Shown: positions 30,188-42,569 of the stretch, in pieces
How positions within the stretch are numbered: position 1 is the first letter of the stretch
Layout of the letters: the number at the start of each line of letters is the position of its first letter
Assembly: GCF_002886185.1 (NCBI RefSeq)
Contig: NZ_KZ614146.1
Location: 1,596,930-1,660,929 of the forward strand
Source: Salipaludibacillus neizhouensis
GTDB lineage: Bacteria; Bacillota; Bacilli; Bacillales; Salisediminibacteriaceae
Length of the DNA stretch: 64,000 nucleotides
Direction of reading: 5' to 3'
Notes under the pieces: generated by a model
The model's input: the letters and a program-made list of their open reading frames with translations, nothing else
Database searches by the model: none
Told to the model about the DNA's origin: nothing
Translations under genes and position numbers: made by a program

Positions 30188-30463
30188 ATTGAAGAGGAAT
30201 AGTAGGATTTTTGGAGCGTACAGAGAGCTGTTGGTTGGTGTAAAACAGTGGCAATCAAAATTCGAACTCGCCTTGAAGTAGCTCACTGAACTGGAAAAAG
30301 TAGGTGGAGACGGTGCCTGACCGTTACATTAGGAGGATATAAGGGTTTGAACCTTGTATCTGTTCGAGTGCATACCTTTATTAGGTATGAAATCAGAGTG
30401 GTACCACGTGGGATATTAATGTCTTTCGTCTCTATAGTTATAGAGATGAAAGACTTTTTTGTT
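30188..30463 (+). promoter_or_regulatory. T-box leader, leucine-specific
   Basis: tRNA-sensing riboswitch controlling leuA. Visible parts: AGAGAGCTG-TTGG-TTGGTG near 30222, a specifier region TTCGAACTCGCC with CTC (Leu) at 30267-30269, the T-box AGAGTGGTACCACGTGGG at 30395-30412, and the terminator hairpin at 30421-30463. Uncharged tRNA-Leu would stabilise the antiterminator and allow leuA expression. The Leu assignment rests on specifier position plus the downstream gene; stem I was not folded in full. Confidence 0.9.
30421..30463 (+). terminator. T-box regulated terminator
   Basis: GTCTTTCGTCTCTATA / TATAGAGATGAAAGAC stem with loop GTTA, followed by TTTTTTG. It competes with the antiterminator formed by the T-box sequence. 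Confidence 0.9.
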
Positions 30464-30503
30464 TTTTAAAAGATAATTCAACCAATGAAAGGGTGTTTAG
30501 TAT

Positions 30504-32183
30504 ATGAAAAAAATTGAGAAGTATTCCAGAAATTATTTTATGCCGCCAGTAAAAAGTATGAAGTGGAGTGAAAAAGAATATATCACGGAAGCTCCGGCAT
30601 GGTGTAGTGTCGATCTCCGAGATGGTAATCAAGCTTTGGTGGTACCGATGAATCTAGAGGAAAAGTTAGAGTATTTTCAATTATTAGTAGACATTGGCTT
30701 TAAGGAAATAGAAGTTGGATTTCCGGCTGCATCAGATACAGAATATGCATTTTTACGAACACTCATTGAAAAAAACTTGATCCCGGATGATGTGACGATC
30801 CAAGTTCTTACACAAGCCAGGGAACATATTATTCGTAAAACGTTTGAATCACTGCAAGGTGTCTCAAAAGCGATCGTCCATCTGTATAACTCGACTTCTG
30901 TTGCGCAGCGGGAACAGGTTTTCAAAAAGTCGAAAGAAGAAATCATTAGCATTGCAATAACAGGAGCAAAGCTATTAAAAAAATATGCATTGGAAACAGA
31001 AGGTAACTTTACCTTTCAATATTCACCGGAAAGCTTCACTGGAACCGAGATTGAGTTTGCGTTGGAAATCTGTAATAACGTGCTTGATGAATGGCAGCCT
31101 ACTGCAACTGAAAAGGTTATTATCAATTTACCGGCGACAGTGTCCATGTCTATGCCACATGTCTACGCAAGTCAAATTGAGTACATGAGTGATCATCTGA
31201 AATACCGTGATAATGTGATTGTTTCTGTTCATCCTCATAATGACAGAGGAACGGGAGTGGCAGATGCAGAATTAGGAATGCTTGCCGGTGCAGACCGGGT
31301 CGAAGGTACTTTATTTGGAAATGGAGAAAGAACTGGTAACGTGGATGTTGTAACACTTGCACTTAATATGTTTTCACATGGTGTAGATCCTCAACTAAAT
31401 CTTGAGAACATTCCAGAAATAATTGCTGTTTTTGAACGGATGACGAAAATGAAAGTAAGTGAAAGACACCCTTACGGCGGGGAACTCGTTTTCACTGCGT
31501 TCTCCGGCTCACATCAGGATGCGATATCAAAAGGTATAAAATGGCGAGAGGGTCACGAAGATAAATATTGGACGGTTCCTTACTTGTTAATCGACCCTAA
31601 AGATATTGGTAGAGAGTACGAGGGGGATATTATCCGTATTAATAGCCAATCAGGTAAAGGCGGCATCGCTTATGTACTTGGTCAAAAATATGGTTTGGAT
31701 TTACCTACAGAAATGCGGGAAAGTTTCGGTTACAGCGTGAAAAATATCTCGGATCGTTTACACAAAGAACTTGTTCCTAAAGACATATACGACATTTTCG
31801 TGAAAGAATACGTAAACATAGAAAAACCTTTTGCGTTTATTAATTACCAGTTCAAAAGTTATGATGACTACCATACTACTGTTAAAATTAAAGTTAATAA
31901 TGACGTTCAAGAGTTTGAAGGGATTGGAAACGGTCGTCTGGATGCCATAAGTAATATCATTCAAAACAAATTAGATATAAAATATACAAATCTCGTTTAT
32001 AAGGAACATGCATTAGAAATAGGTTCTGGTTCACAGGCTGTTTCCTATGTAGGTATCACATCCGAAGATGGCAGTGTTTATTGGGGCTGCGGCATTGATA
32101 TGGATATCATGGCTTCTTCTATCAAAGCATTGTTCAGTGCCGTCAACAAATTAATCAGCGTGGAAGCTACTCCAGTGAAATAA
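30504..32183 (+). CDS. leuA: 2-isopropylmalate synthase, long (LeuA type 2) form
   Basis: First enzyme of leucine biosynthesis: condenses 2-oxoisovalerate with acetyl-CoA. The 559-residue protein belongs to the fungal/actinobacterial-type clade rather than the usual Bacillus leuABCD form. It starts KYSRNYFMPP and has the catalytic barrel motif CSVDLRDGNQALV, then EVGFPAASDTE, HPHNDRGTG with the metal-binding His pair, and GNGERTGNVD. A C-terminal regulatory domain (residues ~430-555) probably carries leucine feedback. ATG at 30504 after GAAAGGG. Controlled by the leucine T-box upstream. yisK follows at 37 bp. No other leu gene is adjacent. Confidence 0.95.
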   Translation: MKKIEKYSRNYFMPPVKSMKWSEKEYITEAPAWCSVDLRDGNQALVVPMNLEEKLEYFQLLVDIGFKEIEVGFPAASDTEYAFLRTLIEKNLIPDDVTIQVLTQAREHIIRKTFESLQGVSKAIVHLYNSTSVAQREQVFKKSKEEIISIAITGAKLLKKYALETEGNFTFQYSPESFTGTEIEFALEICNNVLDEWQPTATEKVIINLPATVSMSMPHVYASQIEYMSDHLKYRDNVIVSVHPHNDRGTGVADAELGMLAGADRVEGTLFGNGERTGNVDVVTLALNMFSHGVDPQLNLENIPEIIAVFERMTKMKVSERHPYGGELVFTAFSGSHQDAISKGIKWREGHEDKYWTVPYLLIDPKDIGREYEGDIIRINSQSGKGGIAYVLGQKYGLDLPTEMRESFGYSVKNISDRLHKELVPKDIYDIFVKEYVNIEKPFAFINYQFKSYDDYHTTVKIKVNNDVQEFEGIGNGRLDAISNIIQNKLDIKYTNLVYKEHALEIGSGSQAVSYVGITSEDGSVYWGCGIDMDIMASSIKALFSAVNKLISVEATPVK

Positions 32184-32220
32184 TTGATCTAATGATACAA
32201 GGATTGGGGATGAAATTAGA

Positions 32221-33120
32221 ATGCGCCTATTAACATTTATGAAAGCAGGAGAGTATGCTTTAGGTATCAAATTAGATCATGGAATTATTGATATAGAGGC
32301 AGCTTTAGCTGTTGAACCGGACAATCGAGTACCAGTTAGTGTCACGCATATCCTTGAAGGGGGTGATCGCGCTGTCGCTTCCCTTGAAAACTATCTAGAG
32401 AAACTGGATAACAAAAGCGATTCATCCTATATGTTGAATGAAGAGGAAATTGTATGGGGACCCAGCGTCACCCATCCGAATAAAATTATCTGTATCGGAC
32501 TGAACTATCGAAAGCATGCAGATGAAACAGGAGCTGCATATCCTGAGTATCCGATTCTTTTCAACAAGTTTAATAACGCACTAACCGGTCATCAATCTGA
32601 TATAGCTGTTCCAAATGTTACGAAAAAGTTGGACTATGAAGTAGAGTTAGGAATCGTCATAGGAAAACAAGGGAAATATATCTCTAAAGACAACGCATTG
32701 GATCACGTCTTCGGTTACTGTACTGCTAACGATTTGTCAGCACGTGATTTACAACGCAGAACCCCTCAATGGTTACTCGGGAAATCTTGTGATGGTTTTT
32801 GCCCAATAGGTCCATTTCTTGTTACAAGTGACGAAGTGGCAGATCCAAACCATTTAAAATTACAAACAACGGTAAATGGAGAAATTAGACAAAACTCGAC
32901 CACGGCAGATATGATTTTTGGCTGTGACGAGATTATCAGCTACATTTCTCAACATATGACGCTAGTCCCCGGAGACATTATTCTCACAGGCACACCTGAA
33001 GGAGTAATCATGGGTTATCCCGAAGCTAAACAAAATTATTTAAATCCAGGGGATAAGGTAACAGTAGAAGTAGAAGGATTAGGAGCTTTATCAAATAGTT
33101 TTATAAAAGAAGAGTCATAG
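32221..33120 (+). CDS. yisK: Fumarylacetoacetate hydrolase-family protein (YisK-like)
   Basis: FAH-superfamily enzyme of 299 residues, matching Bacillus YisK in length and sequence pattern. The conserved C-terminal domain starts at KIICIGLNYRKHADETG. It carries metal-ligand acidic residues in LDYEVELGIVIGK (Glu-x-Glu) and the downstream TANDLSARDLQRR and TGTPEGVIMGY motifs. YisK has been described as an oxaloacetate decarboxylase, which is assumed but not shown here. It follows leuA by 37 bp, probably in the same T-box-controlled transcript, so it may respond to leucine starvation. ATG at 32221, after GGATTGGGG about 12 bp upstream. Confidence 0.85.
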   Translation: MRLLTFMKAGEYALGIKLDHGIIDIEAALAVEPDNRVPVSVTHILEGGDRAVASLENYLEKLDNKSDSSYMLNEEEIVWGPSVTHPNKIICIGLNYRKHADETGAAYPEYPILFNKFNNALTGHQSDIAVPNVTKKLDYEVELGIVIGKQGKYISKDNALDHVFGYCTANDLSARDLQRRTPQWLLGKSCDGFCPIGPFLVTSDEVADPNHLKLQTTVNGEIRQNSTTADMIFGCDEIISYISQHMTLVPGDIILTGTPEGVIMGYPEAKQNYLNPGDKVTVEVEGLGALSNSFIKEES

Positions 33121-33458
33121 TATGATCATTGAGCTATGTTTAATCCGGTTGGGTTTGAACATTCAATGATTAAAAAACTTTTAATAAAAGATAGATGTTA
33201 TTTTCTTGCTGTCTAGAAAAATGTTGTTTTAAAGTGGCTATCCTTATGCAGTAAGTGGATTTGGGTAGTCGCTTTTTCCCTGTGAATATTATTAATAGAA
33301 CAATTTGTTTCCTTCAGAACAGTGGGGCTCGAATGCGCTAGATCAACATATTCCTGTCAGAAGGTATTAATAATATTAGCATTTAATAGAATATTACAGT
33401 GTTATATTCCTAAAATTAAAAGGCTTTTCTTTAATTCCAATCTTTTTGGATAAATACT
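33121..33458. other. Intergenic region with probable terminator and decayed repeat
   Basis: An imperfect hairpin with T run (AAGTGGCTATCC / GGGTAGTCGCTTTTT, about 33233-33279) could end leuA-yisK transcription. GAACAGTGGGGCTCGAATGCGC near 33317 resembles the start of the decayed repeat at 24493. No gene is supported. Confidence 0.5.
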
Positions 33459-33487
33459 TTGACAAACCATGATTATCAAGCTAGTAT
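33459..33487 (+). promoter_or_regulatory. Promoter of the NSS transporter operon
   Basis: TTGACA, 17 bases, TAGTAT, a good sigma-A promoter ~120 bp before the start codon. In the 5' UTR, TTAGCGAA (near 33510) and TTCGCTAA (near 33557) form a spaced inverted repeat. Confidence 0.75.
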
Positions 33488-33609
33488 AGTGATAGAATAA
33501 TCTGAATATTAGCGAACTTTGTACAAGTATTATTTGTCTGCAATAGTAATAAAACTTCGCTAAATTCAAAGGTATTCAAAAATATATCTCATGAAAGGTG
33601 GTCGTTTTT

Positions 33610-35130
33610 TTGGAAAATCGTGAACAATGGGGGACTAGAGCAGGTTTCATATTAGCTGCTGTCGGTTCTGCAGTAGGGCTCGGGAATATTTGGCGTTTCC
33701 CGTATGTCGCTTTTGAAAATGGTGGAGGCGCATTTTTTATACCATACTTATTTGCACTTTTAACTGCTGGTATTCCTTTGCTGATTATGGAATTTACATT
33801 GGGTCATAAATACCGTGGGTCTGCACCACTTTCATATGCACGTATGAATAAAAAGGCAGAATGGCTTGGATGGTGGCAAGTGGCGATAGCATTTGTTATA
33901 TCCACATACTACGCAGTCATTATCGCTTGGGCTATTGCTTATACGTACTTTGCAATCGGACAGCAGTGGGGTGATGCTCCAAGTGATTTCTTATACGGAG
34001 AGTATTTACAGCTTTCTGAAGCACCAGGTCAAATAGGTAGTCTTGTACCATCGGTCTTTATTCCATTAATTTTAGTTTGGGTTATTACGTTAGGTGTTTT
34101 ATTTAAAGGCGTTAAAAAAGGTATTGAAAAAGCTAATCGTATTTTCATTCCAGTACTATTAATAATGTTTTTAATTATTGTTGTCCGCGCACTAACATTA
34201 GATGGTGCTGCTCTAGGTTTAGAGACATTCTTCAAACCTAATTGGAGCGAAATCATGTCACCGAGTGTTTGGGTAGCAGCATATGGACAAATATTCTTCA
34301 GTTTATCGATAGCATTTGCAATTATGGTTACTTATGCAAGTTACTTGCCAAGAAAAGCAGACATTAATAATAATGCCTTTATAGCAGCTTTTAGTAACTC
34401 AAGTGTCGAGTTATTAGCTGGTTTTGGTGTATTTGCTACGTTAGGCTTCATGGCCACTACACAAGGTGTAGCCGTAGAAGAAATTGCCGCAGGGGGCATT
34501 GGTTTAGCATTTATGGTATTCCCAGAAATATTAAATTCATTCCCTGGGCTTAATGGTTTTTTCGGTTTCTTATTCTTTGGTTCATTAGTCTTTGCAGGAC
34601 TGTCCTCATTAATTTCGATCGTAGAAACATTTGTGGCCGGTGTTCAAGATAAATTTAAAGTTTCAAGAGCAAAGGCAGTTATGATTGGTGGTGGGTTATC
34701 CGCATTAATCTCGCTCTTATTTGCAACACAGGGTGGGTTATACTTCTTGGATGCAGCGGATTACTTCATTAACACATTTGGTATTGCTTTAGCTGGACTT
34801 GTATCCGTTGTTACTGTATCTTGGTTTTTAAAAGAACTAAAGCCACTTCAGGATCACGCGAATACTACATCAGATTTCCGTACTGGCTTATGGTGGAAAA
34901 TCTGTTTAGGTATTATTACTCCACTCGTACTCGGGTATATGTTTGTATTAAACCTGATTGATAACCTAAAAGCTAATTATGAAGGTTATCCAACATCATT
35001 TGTACTTTATTCTGGTTGGGGAGTTGCCCTGGCAGCACTTATCATCGGATTCATTTTTGCGGCGATGAAGTGGGATAAAAAAGATCTTGATGCTTCGACT
35101 TACTCAAAAGATGAAGGAGAAGATGTATAA
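33610..35130 (+). CDS. Sodium-dependent amino acid transporter (NSS/SNF family, MetP-like)
   Basis: Na+-coupled symporter of 506 residues with about 12 transmembrane segments. The first helix carries the family signature (GFILAAVGSAVGLGNIWRFP). TTG at 33610 is the likely start because AAAGGTGG lies 8 bp upstream; the in-frame GTG at 33598 overlaps that site. The stop overlaps by one base with a 34-residue MetS-like protein, the arrangement known for the methionine/alanine importer MetPS. Methionine or alanine is therefore the best substrate guess, but NSS substrates vary. Own promoter at 33459. Confidence 0.88.
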   Translation: MENREQWGTRAGFILAAVGSAVGLGNIWRFPYVAFENGGGAFFIPYLFALLTAGIPLLIMEFTLGHKYRGSAPLSYARMNKKAEWLGWWQVAIAFVISTYYAVIIAWAIAYTYFAIGQQWGDAPSDFLYGEYLQLSEAPGQIGSLVPSVFIPLILVWVITLGVLFKGVKKGIEKANRIFIPVLLIMFLIIVVRALTLDGAALGLETFFKPNWSEIMSPSVWVAAYGQIFFSLSIAFAIMVTYASYLPRKADINNNAFIAAFSNSSVELLAGFGVFATLGFMATTQGVAVEEIAAGGIGLAFMVFPEILNSFPGLNGFFGFLFFGSLVFAGLSSLISIVETFVAGVQDKFKVSRAKAVMIGGGLSALISLLFATQGGLYFLDAADYFINTFGIALAGLVSVVTVSWFLKELKPLQDHANTTSDFRTGLWWKICLGIITPLVLGYMFVLNLIDNLKANYEGYPTSFVLYSGWGVALAALIIGFIFAAMKWDKKDLDASTYSKDEGEDV

Positions 35131-35234
35131 TGTCTGGAAGCGCAATTGTTATGATGATTGTAGGAATAATTATTATTTGGGGGGGACTTGCAGCTAGTAT
35201 TTTAAATGCTGTTAAAGTTGCTAAACAAAAATAA
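35130..35234 (+). CDS. metS: MetS-like small subunit of NSS transporter (34 aa)
   Basis: Tiny one-helix membrane protein: MSGSAIVMMIVGIIIIWGGL, then AASILNAVKVAKQK. It matches the MetS family (methionine/alanine importer small subunit), which is needed for function of some NSS transporters. Its ATG overlaps the stop of the transporter gene (TAATG), with GGAGA 9 bp upstream, indicating tight translational coupling. A weak hairpin with a T run follows at 35242-35270. Confidence 0.85.
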   Translation: MSGSAIVMMIVGIIIIWGGLAASILNAVKVAKQK

Positions 35235-35241
35235 CGAAGTT

Positions 35242-35270
35242 AAGGCATAGGCGAAAGCTTCTGCCTTTTT
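35242..35270 (+). terminator. Weak terminator after metS
   Basis: AAGGCA...TGCCTTTTT stem with an inner GCGAAAGC hairpin, followed by five T. Confidence 0.6.
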
Positions 35271-35337
35271 CTATTTAGAGTAAAGTTTATTGTATTTTAG
35301 GCTGATTTTTATAGATTGTTTTTCCCAATGAGAACAA

Positions 35338-35470
35338 ATCGTTACTTTAACTGGCCACAAGCAGACGTTTTCCGTGGGCAACGTTTCAGTCCTTGGACAG
35401 AGACAGTACTCTAGGTGCTTCAGTTGCTTGCTCCTTAGGATTAATAGCCGGAAGATCCTTTGTTTCTATA
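35338..35470. repeat. Degenerate Bacillaceae intergenic repeat
   Basis: Contains GCAGACGTTTTCCGTGGGCA and AACGTTTCAGTCC, then CAGTTGCTTGCTCC. Related to 24493-24560. Non-coding. The following ~300 bp (35471-35780) are AT-rich with no supported gene. Confidence 0.5.
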
Positions 35471-35782
35471 TTCCCGCTGAGTTATCCAACTTTCACTTCC
35501 TAGAGACTAGCAATTAAATAAACATAAAAGTTTATGCTAGCAGTCACAGTTTATAACTATGAGTTTAACTTGTCGTGTAATCTAGAGTTCTGAAAGTCGT
35601 CCCTTTAAATATATTGTATCTATTATAATTAGCTTGGATGTCCTTTAGTATAGAAGAAATGTAATATCCATTCATTTAGTTTTCAAAACTTGTAGACTAT
35701 ATGATAACTTCGTGTTATTATATCTATCCGCCCTTAAAAAAGTCTTTTAAGCCGGTTCGTTTTATCAATTACAAAAAACATC

Positions 35783-35811
35783 TTGCAAAGATGGTGTTAT
35801 TCTGGTATAGT
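35783..35811 (+). promoter_or_regulatory. rRNA promoter P1
   Basis: TTGCAA, 17 bases, TATAGT, upstream of the stronger P2. Tandem promoters are usual for Bacillus rRNA operons. Confidence 0.65.
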
Positions 35812-35859
35812 TAATACCTCGCTTCGGATAACAAGCGTAACAAGTTAAATAAATAGTTG

Positions 35860-35888
35860 TTGACTTTCAATTTATATATTGATATAAT
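35860..35888 (+). promoter_or_regulatory. rRNA promoter P2
   Basis: TTGACT, 17 bases, perfect TATAAT, ~190 bp before 16S. TTTGAAAACTAAACAAAAAG near 35931 pairs with CTTTTTGTTTAGTTTTGAGAG after 16S (near 37698), giving the 16S processing stem. Confidence 0.85.
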
Positions 35889-36080
35889 ATAAAAGTTGAC
35901 TCGAAAAACAACGATCAACACATTGACCTTTGAAAACTAAACAAAAAGCCAAGCAAAGTGGGATATTTTAAAATATCCCGTCAAATGAAACAAATCGTTG
36001 AATGGTAACATTCGACAAACGCCAGACGAAAGTTTGGTTTTGATGTCTAGGACATCAAGCTTGATGATAAGTCATCATAC

Positions 36081-37652
<1,572 letters not shown>

Positions 37653-38043
37653 AGGAGCATTTAAGCTCAACTTATTGAATCGAACTTTGTCTTGGACTTT
37701 TTGTTTAGTTTTGAGAGGTTAGTCTCTCAAAGCTTCTTTTCTTTGAAAGAAGCCTTTGTCCTTTGAAAACTGGATAACGAAATGACTGAAAAGAATCACC
37801 GGTTATACCCTTTGAATACGTTCAAAGAAAGTGAACCGAGTGTCTTAGATGTAGGCTAAGAAAGACGCCACCAATTGTGAGTGGAAATTATCCGTAGAAT
37901 TTTATATTTGATAGATAATTTTTGCAAGGAGAACCAAGGAGATCGAGGAAGCAAATGACGAATCCTCGGAGCGTACAACCGTACGTGAGGAGATGAGAAG
38001 TGTAGCTGACGATGAGATCTGTCGGTAATCCGCAGCAAAAAAT
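37653..38043 (+). other. 16S-23S spacer without tRNA
   Basis: A 391-bp spacer. It has processing-stem halves on both sides (CTTTGAAAACTGGATAACG near 37761 pairs with CGTTATCCAGTTTTGAGAG after 23S near 41022). Local hairpins include GAGGAAGCAAATGACGAATCCTC near 37944. No tRNA cloverleaf was found. Confidence 0.8.
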
Positions 38044-40983
<2,940 letters not shown>

Positions 40984-41059
40984 ATGTTTTACTCTAAGCA
41001 ACGATTCTTTTCAGTCCTTCACGTTATCCAGTTTTGAGAGGTCAACGACCACTCACTAT

Positions 41060-41175
<116 letters not shown>

Positions 41176-41183
41176 CAATTATG

Positions 41184-41216
41184 AAAAGACATTCTCTTTG
41201 GAGAGTGTCTTTTTTG
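41184..41216 (+). terminator. rRNA operon terminator
   Basis: AAAAGACATTCTC / GAGAGTGTCTTTTTT stem with a TTTG loop, 8 bp after 5S. Confidence 0.92.
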
Positions 41217-41249
41217 TGGTTTTAAAGAGTTGTGAGTCTATAATCTTGG

Positions 41250-41420
41250 AGGTAGGTGCTACGGCGGTAGCACCTACAAAAGTAGCAGGTAGAAACCAAG
41301 AGTATGAGCGAGAATAAGTGAGTTTGAAAAGCTCTTTTCAAGGTAGGTGCTACGCTGGTAGCACCTACAAAAGTAGCAGGTAGAAACCGAGAGCATGAGC
41401 GAGAATAAGTGAATTTGAAA
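41250..41420 (+). repeat. Tandem direct repeat, two 80-bp units
   Basis: Units 41250-41329 and 41341-41420 differ at about five positions. Each starts with an 11-bp inverted repeat (GTAGGTGCTAC, 4 bases, GTAGCACCTAC), then AAAAGTAGCAGGTAGAAACC and a GAGCGAGAATAAGTGA tail. The palindrome uses the same half-site as the hairpin of the dispersed structured element but in the opposite order. Non-coding; directly after the rRNA terminator. The rest of the gap (41421-41763) shows nothing recognisable. Confidence 0.85.
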
Positions 41421-41763
41421 CTAAATATATATAAGGTACACTTTTAAAATACAATTACATTATGTTGGGGCAGTGAGTGTATCCATCCATCTACATTGGT
41501 TTGTAACAACCATTAATTGTATAGTTCTCAAAAGGGAATAAACCATTTCCTAGCTAGACAGGATTCTGACTTCTTCCTCTGAATGTTACTATAGCTACAT
41601 TATCTTGCCTTTTGTTAGCTAATTGAAAACAGAATAAACAATAATATAAAACCAAAGCAGAACATCCTCAATGGTATACACAGTATGAAATTTGCCAACT
41701 TTGAAACTTTATGAATTCAAGTAAACTGCTCTAATGGGAATGATCTATTTTAACATAAATTAA

Positions 41764-42045
41764 TTACATTTTTAATCCGGCAAGGATCAGAAAAACACCA
41801 ATTCCTATCACAAATAATTTACTAAAAGGAAGGCCACCAGCTACACCTATGAGCCCTAAAGACATTGTAAGAATCAATGTTAGCGGACCAACAATAGCCA
41901 AAACAGCATTAATAGCAAGTGCTTTCTCGATACTGTTGAATTTAAGCATTAAAAGAGCTGCTGTTATTTCAAAAGTACCTGATAACAAACGAAGTAAAAC
42001 CATCCCGATTAAAGCTACTTCAATAGTTGCTAACCATGTTTTCAT
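41764..42045 (-). CDS. yqhV: YqhV-like membrane protein (DUF2619)
   Basis: Small integral membrane protein of 93 residues with three hydrophobic segments (VALIGMVLLRLLSGTFEITA, ALAINAVLAIVGPLTLILTM, LFVIGIGVFLILAG). Length and the RLLSGTFEITAALLML pattern match Bacillus YqhV (DUF2619), function unknown. I use the ATG ending at 42045, which follows AGGTAGGTGA. A longer in-frame start at 42096 would add a polar stretch that is not part of the family. In B. subtilis yqhV sits next to the spoIIIA operon; that operon is not here. Confidence 0.82.
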   Translation of the reverse strand: MKTWLATIEVALIGMVLLRLLSGTFEITAALLMLKFNSIEKALAINAVLAIVGPLTLILTMSLGLIGVAGGLPFSKLFVIGIGVFLILAGLKM

Positions 42046-42426
42046 AAAATCACCTACCTCTAGTCCTTTTGCTCTTACTACTTCTATGATGGACAAGAGA
42101 TAAAGTTGCCAAAAATCAAAACTATTTTATTTTATTTATTAATACGATAACTTGGTAGTATGCATATACCAATATTATTTATATATATTGGTAATATTTA
42201 TCTATTTTAACGGACAGTCTTTCTATAAAAGACAAATTTCTGTTCATTGCTTTTTAAAACTGATATACTATTGAAGGAAATTAAATCTATAATAGAAATC
42301 CTTGCTGATATATAAACCAGTAAGGATTTTTATTGTTGTTGTTTTGTTACAGTTATTTGACATGAGCGACAATTTTAGTGCGAAATATGTTAATATCGCC
42401 TGGAAATTAGATTAAATCTATGAAAA
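42046..42426. other. Intergenic region with orphan terminator
   Basis: AT-rich. A hairpin with T run (AATCCTTGCTG / CAGTAAGGATTTTTAT, 42297-42332) lies in plus orientation with no plus-strand gene just upstream. It could end a short transcript or act as an attenuator for the cell-wall gene at 42570. No coding sequence is seen. Confidence 0.5.
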
Positions 42427-42453
42427 GTTACAGTTTTGATACAGAAATATAAT
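42427..42453 (+). promoter_or_regulatory. Possible WalR box and -10 element
   Basis: AGTTACAGTTTTGATAC fits the WalR pattern TGTWAH-N5-TGTWAH with one mismatch per half. It is followed closely by TATAAT (42448-42453). A weaker match, TGTTACAGTTATTTGAC, occurs near 42345. This fits a cell-wall hydrolase gene, but it is a prediction. Confidence 0.4.
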
Positions 42454-42569
42454 ACTCTTATTACAAGAATGTCATATTTCTCTGTTATTGTTTTGGAAGA
42501 GACGAAAAGCACTTTCTATCATTTGTAGCCGATATAGATGGAAACTTGTAACTATTAGGGGGAAAATCT

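Noticed and set aside
37653-38043. A tRNA in the 16S-23S spacer
   Set aside because: No cloverleaf, no GTTC-A-AT-type T arm and no CCA-adjacent acceptor pairing; only processing stems and local hairpins are present.
41250-41420. CRISPR-like array after the rRNA operon
   Set aside because: There are only two 80-bp direct units with an 11-bp gap, no series of short repeats with unique spacers, and no cas genes.
42046-42096. 17-residue N-terminal extension of YqhV
   Set aside because: The ATG ending at 42045 has a Shine-Dalgarno and gives the family's 93-residue length.
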